Assembly (NCBI GenBank): GCA_943788045.1
Contig: CALSOT010000006.1
Coordinates: 248,001 to 312,000, forward strand
Reading direction: 5' to 3'
Length of the DNA: 64,000 nucleotides
Origin: an uncultured Polaribacter sp.
Lineage (GTDB): Bacteria > Bacteroidota > Bacteroidia > Flavobacteriales > Flavobacteriaceae
Positions 9,169 through 17,823 of the stretch are shown here, piece after piece. Position numbers and translations under genes: made by a program. Within the stretch, counting starts at the first letter, position 1, and every line of letters starts with the position of its first letter. The notes beneath the pieces were generated by a model. The model was not told the DNA's origin. It saw nothing but the letters and a program-made list of their open reading frames with translations, and did no database searches.

Positions 9169-9660
9169 CTAGACATCTCTCAGGCTTATTTTAGTTTTCA
9201 CACCATTGACAGTTCGCAGGATACGCAACATGTTTTCACCCTTCAAAGCTTTGGGCAGCAGACTTTTGGGCCAATTTTGAAAGCTCACAGGACGCACCCA
9301 ACACTGAATTGAATGCACATCCACTGCAGTAAACCGAGCATCTGTAGATGCCGGATAAGGTCCGCCATGTTGCATAGAAGAACACACCTGAACCCCCGTA
9401 GGAACGCCACTAAAAATCATTCTCCCCACTTTATTTTGTAGTATCTGAACTAAATTTTCATGTGTACTCATTTCTTCCTGTGTTGCAATAATACTGCCTG
9501 TCAATTGCCCTTCTAACTGCTGTAAAACCTCTTCTAGTTCGGTTCTATTTTCACACACCACCAATAAAGAAAATGGACCAAACACCTCTCGGTGCAATGT
9601 TGGATATTTTTCAAGAACACGCCTCCCAAGACCTCCGCAAATAGCTCATCTGCATAGTCT
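9169..9660 (-). pseudogene. Aldehyde dehydrogenase C-terminal remnant (alpha-ketoglutaric semialdehyde dehydrogenase type)
   Basis: The frame encodes only the last part of an aldehyde dehydrogenase: EVFGPFSLLVVC, then a helix with LEGQLTGSI, then NKVGRMIFSGVPTGVQVC, MQHGGPYPAST and a tail ending in NGVKTKISL. This matches the C-terminus of 2,5-dioxopentanoate (alpha-ketoglutaric semialdehyde) dehydrogenases of about 500 residues. The catalytic Cys region and the NAD domain are absent. Upstream of the EVFGP motif the frame runs only about 20 residues to a stop, and a DELFAEVLG-like stretch appears in another frame. It is a truncated, frameshifted fossil, not a working enzyme. Confidence 0.75.
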
Positions 9661-9797
9661 TAAGGAAACTCTCTGACATCCATTTCTTAATGAAGAAATA
9701 ACAATAAAAAACCACCAAATCCATTGATACAAACTAAACTTAGGTTTTAATTTTTTAAGTTTGTATATTTAAATAATTTTTTTGCAAAAGAGTTTCC

Positions 9798-9998
9798 ATG
9801 AGTTCAAACCACCTATCAATCAAACAATCGCACAATGCTTTTCGTTCAAAAATTGAAAATATCAAAACAACAGAATTGTCAGACATAATAAAAAATTACA
9901 AAAAACTATTACCTGATCTAAATGATGTCAATGGTAGCCTTTTAATTGATTTAATTCAAATAGCTGAAAAAGAACTTGTAAAAAAACAAGTCCAATAA
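9798..9998 (+). CDS. Small hypothetical protein
   Basis: A 66-residue, Lys- and Asn-rich, probably helical protein (SHNAFRSKIENIKTTELSD, IIKNYKKLLPDLNDVNG). No signal peptide, membrane segment or recognisable domain. It lies between an aldehyde dehydrogenase remnant and a predicted outer-membrane protein gene, 25 bp before the latter on the same strand. It could be a real small gene or a chance frame; the coherent helix pattern slightly favours a real gene. Confidence 0.45.
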   Translation: MSSNHLSIKQSHNAFRSKIENIKTTELSDIIKNYKKLLPDLNDVNGSLLIDLIQIAEKELVKKQVQ

Positions 9999-10022
9999 AA
10001 TTCCCTAATCCAATAAATAATC

Positions 10023-10643
10023 TTGAAAACACGCCAAACTCTTTTTTCATTGATATTCTTAAGCACATTTAGTTTTTCTCAAGAAAGAGGAACGAATTAT
10101 TTCTTGCAATTATCTCCCGAATTTAGGTTTAATACAAATAAGTTCGAATTTAGATATAGACCTTATGAGAGTCTTTTTTTAACAAACACCGCTACTAAGG
10201 AGACCATAAAATTTGGTCGAACAGATTTTATGGTGGGATATGTGCATAATAAGTTGAAGCTATTTGTATATGCGAAATTTGATACCAATAACAATAATTT
10301 TATCGGTCCACGATTAGATTTCGATACAACTGCTTTTGAAAATCGTCTTTTTATCCATGGGGAGTATCGTTACTTTTGGGGACTCAATAAAACATCTTTG
10401 GATCACCAATACTTCATTACTATTTTAGAATACGATACGAAGAAATTTCTAAATCCTGGTTTTTTTGGACTCAATCAGCAAACTTTTAAAGGTTCAACAG
10501 CTCTCTTTTATGGGCCTTCCTTGAGTTTTACTGTTTTCAAAGGACTAAGATTGTTAACCTCATTTATGAAAGACTTTAATACGCGAAGTGGATACTTCCT
10601 GTTTATTCGTTTTGGTGTGAGGATGAGGAAAAAAGCACTATGA
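10023..10643 (+). CDS. Predicted outer-membrane beta-barrel protein
   Basis: A 206-residue protein with a signal peptide (hydrophobic LFSLIFLSTFSFS, cleavage near SFSQ) followed by alternating amphipathic beta strands rich in Tyr and Phe, ending in a strand YFLFIRFGVRMRKKAL. That is the look of a small outer-membrane barrel. The best start is a TTG at 10023, because no ATG precedes the signal peptide in this frame. No family name can be assigned. Its role in the surrounding cargo region is unknown and it may be a chance neighbour. Confidence 0.65.
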   Translation: MKTRQTLFSLIFLSTFSFSQERGTNYFLQLSPEFRFNTNKFEFRYRPYESLFLTNTATKETIKFGRTDFMVGYVHNKLKLFVYAKFDTNNNNFIGPRLDFDTTAFENRLFIHGEYRYFWGLNKTSLDHQYFITILEYDTKKFLNPGFFGLNQQTFKGSTALFYGPSLSFTVFKGLRLLTSFMKDFNTRSGYFLFIRFGVRMRKKAL

Positions 10644-10722
10644 TTAAGAAATAGATGTTTTTTTATTACTTTCACAAAACGAAATTAATTAATAACTGAG
10701 AATCATTAAACCCATAAGAAAT

Positions 10723-11418
10723 ATGCCGAAAGAATTAAATCAAGTAAACATTGGTATTTTAGGTGGTATCGGACCGGAATCATCTGCAGAATTTTATCAT
10801 AATTTGATCAAAGGAATTCAAAAACGATTTAAGATTAAATCAACAAATGACTTTCCACACATTATCTTGAATAGTATTGCAATTCAAGATATGATTGACC
10901 TTAACATTAAAAATAGTGAAATAAATCCTATTCTTGAAGGTCTTGTTGAATTGGATCAGTTTAAACCTGATTTCAACGCTATTATTTGCAATTCTGCAAA
11001 CAGCTTTCATGATTATTTATCAAAAAATACGGCAACAGAAATTTTAAATTTAAGAACAATTATTCTAAAACATATTAGGAATAAACAACTAAAAAAAATA
11101 GGTGTATTAGGCACGTTTACCACGCAATACAACCTTTACAACTATCCAAATATAGAGGTCATAGCATTGCCTCATTATCTCTGTAAATGGATCAACAATA
11201 TCATTTTAAAAATAAATAGAGGAGAAAATGTTTGTACTTCTGAATTGGATGAATCTGTCAATTATTTGGTTTCGCATGGTGCTGAGGAAATTATATTAGG
11301 ATGTACAGAAATTGAATTGATTGGAAAAAACATCCCAAATACCATTAACCCAATGGCTTTATTGTTAGAAGAAGTATTGTGTAGAATTTCATCCTTAGTA
11401 ATGAAAAAGACGGCTTAA
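10723..11418 (+). CDS. Aspartate/glutamate racemase family protein
   Basis: A 231-residue protein with the family hallmarks: a start strand IGILGGIGPESSAEFY at about 10-25, the first catalytic Cys (C89) in CNSANSFHDYL, and the second (C194) in ILGCTEIELI. These enzymes interconvert L- and D-aspartate or related amino acids without cofactor, using the two Cys residues as acid/base pair. The usual CNTxH motif reads CNSAN here, a mild change. The length fits the family (about 230). It stands alone on the plus strand within the accessory region, so its substrate and pathway are not indicated by neighbours. Confidence 0.8.
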   Translation: MPKELNQVNIGILGGIGPESSAEFYHNLIKGIQKRFKIKSTNDFPHIILNSIAIQDMIDLNIKNSEINPILEGLVELDQFKPDFNAIICNSANSFHDYLSKNTATEILNLRTIILKHIRNKQLKKIGVLGTFTTQYNLYNYPNIEVIALPHYLCKWINNIILKINRGENVCTSELDESVNYLVSHGAEEIILGCTEIELIGKNIPNTINPMALLLEEVLCRISSLVMKKTA

Positions 11419-11546
11419 CATTCCATTGCCTTAAACAATTATAATACTTCTCACTTTAACAAGATAAACACATCCTAACGAATTCAGAGACTTCTCGAAC
11501 ATATCGAAAAATCTGATGTGCACAGCTTTATTCTAATAAAACAGCT

Positions 11547-12545
11547 TTATCGATAAGTCTTCTCTTCACCTTTCAATTTATAAAATGTATGCAACACAGC
11601 AGCATATAAACTTACAAAAGGTGTGGTAAATGTATGACGATTTAAAGGCAAAAATCTATTTTTGTGAAATTTACGAACAAAATAATTTGAAAAATCTCCC
11701 AATATATGTATTGGGCTTCCCCAACAGTATGCAAGCGTAAAACCGATTTCTCCATCTACAGGAGCAACGCCATGCAACCAATATGGTGGTATGTATAAGG
11801 CATCACCCTCTTCAACATAGGCAATAATTGGATCTACTGTTATATTAGGATCTAATGTTTCCCCTTCTAGGTAACGTTCTTTGGTCAGGTAATTAGATAT
11901 TTCTTTCACCCTTTTTGTTTTTGGAGAAAACAAGGCTACCTTCTTCGACCCATTCACTTGGCACATCAATGTTTCGTCCATGTTGTGATAATGCCATGCA
12001 GTAGAAGCTCTACGATACATAAAAAATCTTCTATGCGGATAACCTCTTGGCTTTAATTCATTTGAAAGAAAGGAAAAATCTGGCATTTCCTTTATCAGTT
12101 TTGAAAACTGATTCGTTTCAGATATCTCATTGCGTGATAGATTCAAAATAAAATCTTGGTTTTTAAAAAGGCGCTTCACGGCATCATAAAATGTGGTCTC
12201 AATAAGATCTGCTTTATGACGGTTTTTAACCATATGATTCATATGAGGATATACAGACATATCAAAATTATCACATGCAGATAGCCAATAATCCAAATTT
12301 CTAAATTTTTGTATAGCAGGCCAATGTTTGATCGCATTTTTAATGAGACAGGGTTTGTTTTTCGAGACCCAATTCTTATAAAATTCGCTTTTAATCAATT
12401 CTTTAGCATCGACAACTGAAATATTTCTTGCTTTTTCAATATTGGGAATGATGTTAAATAAATCATCTCCAACGCCATTAAAGTTTGAAATAGCATTTGA
12501 TTCACTTATATTTCTTTCCATATTTTGTAATAGTATTTTATTCAT
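11547..12545 (-). CDS. Cupin/JmjC-type Fe(II) and 2-oxoglutarate dioxygenase-like protein
   Basis: A 332-residue protein with the layout of cupin_8/JmjC hydroxylases. The N-terminal KPCLIKNAIKHWPAIQKF (about 64-81) is typical of the family. The first metal motif lies in AWHYHNMDETLMCQVNGS (candidate ligands H185 or H187 and D190), followed by KKVALFSP. The second lies in GDALYIPPYWLHGVAP (H258). Family members hydroxylate protein side chains or small molecules in the cytoplasm. The first motif is shifted relative to the usual HxD spacing, so the ligand set is uncertain. The gene stands alone. An alternative start lies at the next Met, nine residues in. Confidence 0.75.
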   Translation of the reverse strand: MNKILLQNMERNISESNAISNFNGVGDDLFNIIPNIEKARNISVVDAKELIKSEFYKNWVSKNKPCLIKNAIKHWPAIQKFRNLDYWLSACDNFDMSVYPHMNHMVKNRHKADLIETTFYDAVKRLFKNQDFILNLSRNEISETNQFSKLIKEMPDFSFLSNELKPRGYPHRRFFMYRRASTAWHYHNMDETLMCQVNGSKKVALFSPKTKRVKEISNYLTKERYLEGETLDPNITVDPIIAYVEEGDALYIPPYWLHGVAPVDGEIGFTLAYCWGSPIHILGDFSNYFVRKFHKNRFLPLNRHTFTTPFVSLYAAVLHTFYKLKGEEKTYR

Positions 12546-12893
12546 AAAAAACCACCCTATCTGGATTCAATTCAAGATGTTACGAATTTTGTTAAAACAT
12601 ACCGCCGGTTCATATGTGCTATTTCACAGAAATAAGGCAAAAACCAACACTCCCCCAAGTTTTACAAGATAATGCACATCAAAGGATTCGATGACCTAAA
12701 TATAACTATAATCGAGTTTATTCACATGACATAAGTGATTTTTTTAGTATTCTTTGAATAGTATTCAATGTTCATCAGATGAAAACAAAGCATGAATTCT
12801 ACTTTCAACTATCTCTAAATGACTTCTCTTGAACTGCTTTTATTTAAAAAAATTCTACGAATGGGTTCCTTCTAAAGCTTGATTAGCATAGTT
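12546..12893. other. Intergenic region, no gene seen
   Basis: About 350 AT-rich bases upstream of the dioxygenase-like gene. Short frames here have no protein-like character and no clear hairpin or repeat is visible. It should contain the promoter of the minus-strand gene. Confidence 0.5.
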
Positions 12894-13262
12894 TCACAGC
12901 GATAAGACTTTAATCGCTTGGTTTAAAAAAGTAGTTATAGCGCATTGAATCAATTTATTGTACTTAGAAATCTCTCTGTACCCTTTATTGTGTTTGCAGG
13001 CGGCGAATGAACATAGGAAAATTAAGTTACTTAGCTTCTTTTTTCGGACTTTACTAATCCTTAATCTTCCTCGTGCACTGCTCCGAGACTCTCTAATAGT
13101 TGCTGTAATTCCTAAATAACTGAATAATTGTGAAGATGTTTCAAACTTTGAAAACCTATCTGTAAAAACAAGACTGTTTTGAGCCCGATTCCGAGAATAC
13201 CTGAGAAGACAGCTAACTGTTTTACTGCTAGACTTGTTTTACAAAACTCAAAAGCCTTGCCT
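12894..13262 (-). pseudogene. IS110-family transposase C-terminal remnant
   Basis: Read on the minus strand this stretch gives the end of an IS110/IS1111-type transposase. First comes a helix with KQLAVFSGIL and GIGLKTV. After a frame change come TDRFSKFETSSQLFSYLGIT, then RESRSSARGRLRISK and LSNLIFLCSFAACKHNKGY, with a stop at 12894-12896. The order (PGIG-like hairpin, then SYLG, then a GR.RISK.G-like motif, then ACKHNK) is the conserved Transposase_20 C-terminal domain. The catalytic N-terminal domain is missing and at least one frameshift separates the two blocks, so the copy is dead. It lies just upstream of the small cargo gene. Confidence 0.75.
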
Positions 13263-13534
13263 TCACATCGCTCTTATTTGTTTTCAATTTAACCAACTTC
13301 ATTTAGATAAAAAATACTTAACTGATAAAGGGGTTACCATTGAAACATTGTATAAAATTAATTGCTAGGTTATTACAATTTATGAACATTCCTAAGGAAT
13401 ATTCTATCTGTGATTTATTTGCTAACTTTAGTGTTTAAAAAACCCAATATGGTATATTTAAAAACAGCGTAAATTCAATTTTAACCTGTAGCCATATTTC
13501 AGGACTAAACAAACAAAACTCGAAAAGAGAAATT

Positions 13535-14146
13535 ATGAATACTCTCGCAGACAAAACACAGGAGAACAAAAGCCAGACGGCAGCTGCTGAGACCTCCCAG
13601 ATGCAGAGCGGTGATGAGTCTACTTTTCAATTTGTTGACAACAGACCTGAAGCAGTTGCGCAACGTAAGTTGCAAGAGATGGCTAACAGCAGCCCACAAG
13701 CTAAACAAGCTGCTAAACTGCAAGGGATGGCAAATCACAGTTCTCAGGTTAGGCAATTGATGACAGTTCAAAAAATGGATATAGATGAGAGTAAAGAAGT
13801 TGAACAACCGCAATTACCGAGGTACTTATATCATGCCACTGCTTTTGGAAATGCGGTTAGTATTGCACGTAATGGTCTTCAAGCACGTTCTGTCGGAGGT
13901 TCAGAAGTTCCATATTTATGCATGTCTGGTGAGCTAAGTGGAGCAACAACATTAGAACGAAGAGCTTCTGATATAATTTTTAGAGTAAGTAGTGATAAAT
14001 TAGATAGAAAGATATGGTCAAAGAGCGGAGCTGGTAAATCTGAATGGCGCAGTACCTCAGGTGTCAATAAAGGGAAACTTGAATATAGAAGGTTTTTAGG
14101 GACAAAAGAACAATTGCAATGGAAATCCGCAGCTGATTTAGTTTGA
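13535..14146 (+). CDS. Small eCIS-type cargo with leader and ADP-ribosyltransferase-like domain, no DUF4157
   Basis: A 203-residue protein. It opens like the large cargos: FQFVDNRPEAVAQRKLQEMA at about 31-50, then a second copy of the KLQ.MAN.S.QV.Q unit (about 61-75). Instead of DUF4157 it continues at about 96 with RYLYHATAFGNAVSIARNGL, then YLCMSGE (about 127-133) and LEYRRFLG (about 182-189). The YHAT, YxxMSG and Glu order resembles ADP-ribosyltransferase/KptA-like folds, with H100, Y127 and E183 as candidate active-site residues. This is inference from motif order. It is on the opposite strand from the other cargos and has no neighbouring chaperone. A broken lipoprotein gene follows. Confidence 0.75.
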   Translation: MNTLADKTQENKSQTAAAETSQMQSGDESTFQFVDNRPEAVAQRKLQEMANSSPQAKQAAKLQGMANHSSQVRQLMTVQKMDIDESKEVEQPQLPRYLYHATAFGNAVSIARNGLQARSVGGSEVPYLCMSGELSGATTLERRASDIIFRVSSDKLDRKIWSKSGAGKSEWRSTSGVNKGKLEYRRFLGTKEQLQWKSAADLV

Positions 14147-14303
14147 CTACGGATTATTAAAAAAAGCCTATGACATTTTATATAAGTAATGTCAGGCGAT
14201 TAGGTAAATATCAAGGTTTGTAGCCCCCTCACACTGGGCAGCAGTTTGAAAGGAAAGTGCCACGCAATCTGCAACTACTCATATAAGGTGCGTTATTCAT
14301 AAT

Positions 14304-14475
14304 ATGAAAAAACTAACATTTATAATATAACTTTTGACTTTGATTTCCTGTAATTATTCGAAAAACGGAATTACAGCTGAAATCAAAAACTAATCTTCAA
14401 AATGCTTTAACTATTTTTAAGGGAAATAAAAAAATTACAGAATCTATTAATAGAGCTCTTAAATCAAATATTTAG
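14304..14475 (+). pseudogene. Degenerate small lipoprotein gene
   Basis: From ATG 14304 the frame reads MKKLTFII, then a TAA stop (14328-14330), then in the same frame LLTLISCNYSKNGITAEIKN and another stop at 14391-14393. If the first stop is read through, this is a clear lipoprotein signal with lipobox LISC. A neighbouring frame then continues with TNLQNALTIFKGNKKITES to about 14475. The gene therefore has an in-frame stop and a frameshift. It lies 157 bp after the small ADP-ribosyltransferase-like cargo. A surface lipoprotein in that place could have been a protection protein, but that is speculation. Confidence 0.5.
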
Positions 14476-14926
14476 AATTATTGCTATTAAAAATTGCATT
14501 TTAAAAAACTTAATGGATGGTTGTATGTTCATAGTTATTTTTCCCTATTACAAAAATACTTTTAATCTATTTCAAAATATTTGGGAGTTTAATGAAAGTT
14601 ATTTTAAATTTATCAAATAAAAAAAACACTTATTTTGTATTGATTTAATAAATTAAATATTTATTTTTTCATTACCTATTTCTAAATTCTAGTAATGTTG
14701 AAATCGATGTAAGATAGATCATTTTTAATGGTGTTATCTACTCTATTATAACTATAAACACTCGGTACAATTTGTAAAGAGAAATTAAGGCTAAGTCTTT
14801 CAGTAATAATTAATTGAAATTATAATATCTGAATTTTTAAAAAAGGGATTTTTTTGTCACTTTTGTTTATTAATAGAAGTATTCATAATTTTTAGAAGTT
14901 CTTTCGTATTTTTCAATAGTCTATAA
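14476..14926. other. Intergenic region, nothing convincing
   Basis: About 450 very AT-rich bases. A 35-codon frame at 14513-14620 (rich in Phe, Tyr and Asn) could be a further piece of the broken lipoprotein, but it has no start context or domain. No hairpin or repeat stands out. Confidence 0.4.
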
Positions 14927-15433
14927 TTATATGTCATTAAGGATATCATCAAGACTCATTGACCCATTTGCAAAATCTCTTAATTTTACTGAAAATAAAT
15001 CTAGCGTTATTAAGAAAAGAGACAGAACTTCAGCAAATTGAGAAGGAGATATCCCATTTTTTTTTGAAATAGGGTATACATATCGAATAGCAATTTCAGA
15101 TCCATTATTGATGCTGAAATTTCCTAGAGCAGTTCTATGGTTGATATGAAGTAAGGCATCTTTTAACTTCTCATCTACAACATCCATTGTTGTTCCAGGT
15201 AGAATACTGAAAAACTGAAGAAGTTTGATTTCTTCGGTATCGTTTTCTGCAAAAGGTAAAAAGGTTAAATTCATATTACGTTCAAGCATCACAGGTCCTT
15301 TAGGTAAAATACAAATTAAGGTACTTATGTTGATGAAATCGGAAGGTTCCATTAATTGTGTTTCCAATTGGAAAACCTCCTCAATGGTTCTTTTTGCTAT
15401 TGTTAATTGCTGTAAATCTGAATTATCAATCAT
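14927..15433 (-). CDS. YbjN-like / type III chaperone-like protein (putative cargo chaperone)
   Basis: A 168-residue acidic protein with no signal peptide. After a strand-rich first half, residues 88-160 follow the YbjN pattern: a helix with LKDALLHINHRTALGNF, a strand pair ending in SEIAIRYVYPI, then a long helix of FAEVLSLFLITLDLFSVKL. This matches the layout of the C-terminus of the 312-residue protein at 1.9-2.8 kb. The gene begins 40 bp after the end of the broken cargo at 15.5-18.2 kb, on the same strand, just as the other YbjN-like gene follows its cargo. It appears intact although its cargo is broken. Confidence 0.65.
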   Translation of the reverse strand: MIDNSDLQQLTIAKRTIEEVFQLETQLMEPSDFINISTLICILPKGPVMLERNMNLTFLPFAENDTEEIKLLQFFSILPGTTMDVVDEKLKDALLHINHRTALGNFSINNGSEIAIRYVYPISKKNGISPSQFAEVLSLFLITLDLFSVKLRDFANGSMSLDDILNDI

Positions 15434-15473
15434 TATTTATTTAAGTTTTATTTAATTTTAATTTTGGAAAATT

Positions 15474-16079
15474 TTAGTCTCTTTTCTTCATAGCTTTAAC
15501 CATCATTTCTCCCTGTTTTGCAGGCTCTCCGTTTAGAGCGAACATCATTCCGCTATTAACACCAGTTGCCTTTATAATTGCAAGTACATTATTCGCTTGA
15601 TCTTCCGATGTAGCAACAGATAGCATTCTAAAGATGTGCTGTGTGTGAGATACGTACTCCTGGTGCTTCTTATTTGATGACTTATCAATTTCCCCTTCGT
15701 CATAAGTTTTATTATTTCTATAGATTTTTTGTACTCCTTTAGCACCAGCATGAGCTAGTGATTCAGCAGCGACAGCACCTTTCATTACAGCACCAACTAT
15801 AGCACCAACTCCAGAGAGTGTTACAATATCAGCAGTAATATTTACCATTTCTTTTGCAACATCTGTATATCCAGATACTCTACGTTTCTGATTGATCTCA
15901 CCCATTTTGTCAACAACTTCATACTCTCGAATGGTGTCACTTGTGGTTTTTAATGTTTCAAGAGTATCTTTTCCAGTAACTTTCCCTTTAAGATGATTTT
16001 GGGCAGCTGGTTTCAGTTTACTCACAGAAAGTGAATTATGTGCTGCATCTTTAACAATCTCATCAGGTAATGATGTCAT
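15474..16079 (-). CDS. C-terminal piece of a frameshifted DUF4157 cargo
   Basis: A 201-residue frame starting MTSLPDEIVKDAAHNSLS. Upstream of this ATG the same frame stays open (KQLISK and earlier codons) and runs into the coiled-coil end of the preceding 16084-17823 frame. The two are therefore best read as one protein split by a single extra base near 16086-16110, though a separate coupled gene (4 bp gap) is possible. It contains a hydrophobic helical stretch (about 86-108, VNITADIVTLSGVGAIVGAV), then a basic KIYRNNKTY segment and a mixed tail. No catalytic motif is recognised. The hydrophobic helices could insert into membranes, which is inference only. Confidence 0.65.
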   Translation of the reverse strand: MTSLPDEIVKDAAHNSLSVSKLKPAAQNHLKGKVTGKDTLETLKTTSDTIREYEVVDKMGEINQKRRVSGYTDVAKEMVNITADIVTLSGVGAIVGAVMKGAVAAESLAHAGAKGVQKIYRNNKTYDEGEIDKSSNKKHQEYVSHTQHIFRMLSVATSEDQANNVLAIIKATGVNSGMMFALNGEPAKQGEMMVKAMKKRD

Positions 16080-16083
16080 TTTA

Positions 16084-17823
16084 CTAATTAGCTGTTTCTT
16101 TCTCTTGGCTTGCAGCGGATACTTTATTGTCTAAAGCTTCTTGTTTAGCTAAAGCTAGTTGCCATTGGTTATGCAAAGCAGTGTATTTATCTGTTACCAG
16201 CCCATTATCCGCTTCCAGTAAAGCAAAGGCTTCATTTTCCAATCTTGAGGATTCTGACATATTAGAATCTGCAGCATCCTTGTTTAGTCTTAGTGCCTCT
16301 ACTTTCGCGTCAAATGTTTCTTTAGAGTCTTTTACTGAAGCTCCCTCCCTTGTGCTTTCATCAACTTGATTTGTGTTAGCCAATTTACCTGCTGCATAAG
16401 CATCATCTATAGCGGGTAATATTTCTGGTTGAATACGATAATATGTTTTATATGATGGCCATATTCCCCTTCTATCTTCTCTAAACACATTAACACTTTT
16501 TTCATCAGTATCTCCTAATGAGTCCGATACTTTTGGGCGCAATGTATCACTTTTATCGGCCATATCATTCTTAACATCACCAGCCTGCCATGCATCAGCA
16601 AATCTGATGATTAAATTAATCGCAGAAACAGCTATACTGAGCCCAGGGATTGTCTTGATTAAACTGCTTGGTGTGCCTTTACCAATTATATCATATGCTG
16701 ATTTAGCAACCTTTGCAGCATCTAATGCTGCTTTCGTAATATTTTTAGCACTTACTAGAGCATCTTTGCCTTTGGTATTACTAGGGGAATTGTATAACTT
16801 CCAAAGCCCAGTAAATCCAATAAATGCATTTTTCACGGATGAAACTCCATCATTTATTGCTCCAGTATATTTACCTACAATATCGGAACCAATATTATTT
16901 TCAGTATCACCATCCTTTACGGTACCTTTATCATACCCTAGTGCTTTTGCCATACCATCAACAACCTTGGCTCCATTTGCAACACCAGAAACTAACGATT
17001 CAGCCCCTTCACCAAACGCTTTCCAACTAGGGTCTTTATAAAAGTCAACTGCGGCCTTCTTCATTCCCCAGAGATTACTTAATGCTCCCAAAGAGCCTGC
17101 TGCGAAATCACTTGCGTTTTTGGCAGTTTCAATTTCGGCATCTTTATTTATTAAATCTCCAAATTTTCCATTCTCACCGACTTCAGCCTTACCTGACCCT
17201 TTTTTTAGATCCGAATTAATTCCACCTTTACCATCAATACCTTTCAGCCAGGTGTTCTCAACTCCACCAGCAATTCCATCAACTAGGTCTGATCCTTTTT
17301 CTATCATGTCAAAGGTTATATCTGCGCCACTTTCTTGTTCAAATTCAACATTCCCCTGTGTTAGGTTTTTATCTATGGTCTTGGTCATGTCTAACCATGC
17401 AACTTTTCCATCGTACTCTGTTTTATAATATCCTCTAGAAGTTATATCAAAATCTACATTAGGTATGATTTGGCCAGGTTTCCATTTAGGGCCAGTATGG
17501 CTAGAACCAAACCTTTTACTTGGCATTGGACCATCAAGACCACCATCTTCAACGTTTTGTTTTAATTCAGTTGGTTCAACAATTACTCCTGGAGCTGGAA
17601 CTCTTTGAATCGGGTTTAGTTTAAGTTGAGTTTCTGAATTTGAATTGAAACTTTTTGATTCGACTGCTTCACTACTATTGGCTTCATAATTTGCTGCTTT
17701 CGCCCCCATAATATCAGCTTCCTTTTCCAATCCTTCATCATCATTGATATTCACTTTTTTCCTTTGTTTGGATTGTTGGTTGCACTCGTCCCTGTTTTTG
17801 CTGAACAACATGCCATGCTTCAT
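16084..17823 (-). CDS. Middle piece of a frameshifted DUF4157 cargo
   Basis: The true in-frame part begins near 17757, where this frame reads KVNINDDEGLEKEADIMGAK, the usual C-terminal segment of DUF4157. The codons before that (17758-17823) are the DUF4157 coding region read in the wrong frame, so the first ATG is not a real start. Downstream are a Gly/Asp-rich stretch, several Ala/Gly/Val-rich helices (for example IPGLSIAVSAINLIIRFADA, about residues 395-414) and a coiled-coil end. Together with the flanking frames it makes one cargo of roughly 930 residues. The effector activity is not recognised; repeated amphipathic and hydrophobic helices are the only hint. Confidence 0.75.
   Translation of the reverse strand: MKHGMLFSKNRDECNQQSKQRKKVNINDDEGLEKEADIMGAKAANYEANSSEAVESKSFNSNSETQLKLNPIQRVPAPGVIVEPTELKQNVEDGGLDGPMPSKRFGSSHTGPKWKPGQIIPNVDFDITSRGYYKTEYDGKVAWLDMTKTIDKNLTQGNVEFEQESGADITFDMIEKGSDLVDGIAGGVENTWLKGIDGKGGINSDLKKGSGKAEVGENGKFGDLINKDAEIETAKNASDFAAGSLGALSNLWGMKKAAVDFYKDPSWKAFGEGAESLVSGVANGAKVVDGMAKALGYDKGTVKDGDTENNIGSDIVGKYTGAINDGVSSVKNAFIGFTGLWKLYNSPSNTKGKDALVSAKNITKAALDAAKVAKSAYDIIGKGTPSSLIKTIPGLSIAVSAINLIIRFADAWQAGDVKNDMADKSDTLRPKVSDSLGDTDEKSVNVFREDRRGIWPSYKTYYRIQPEILPAIDDAYAAGKLANTNQVDESTREGASVKDSKETFDAKVEALRLNKDAADSNMSESSRLENEAFALLEADNGLVTDKYTALHNQWQLALAKQEALDNKVSAASQEKETAN

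Noticed and set aside
12442..12672. Plus-strand frame opposite the start of the dioxygenase-like gene
   Set aside because: Overlaps a real gene in antisense and lacks any domain.
14513..14620. 35-codon frame after the broken lipoprotein
   Set aside because: Too short, no start context or domain; at most another piece of the decayed gene.
17755..17760. Programmed -1 frameshift at the A-run of the broken cargo
   Set aside because: The rescue needs a +1 shift (or -2), and the codon phase does not match the usual A-AAA-AAG site; an indel or transcriptional slippage fits better.
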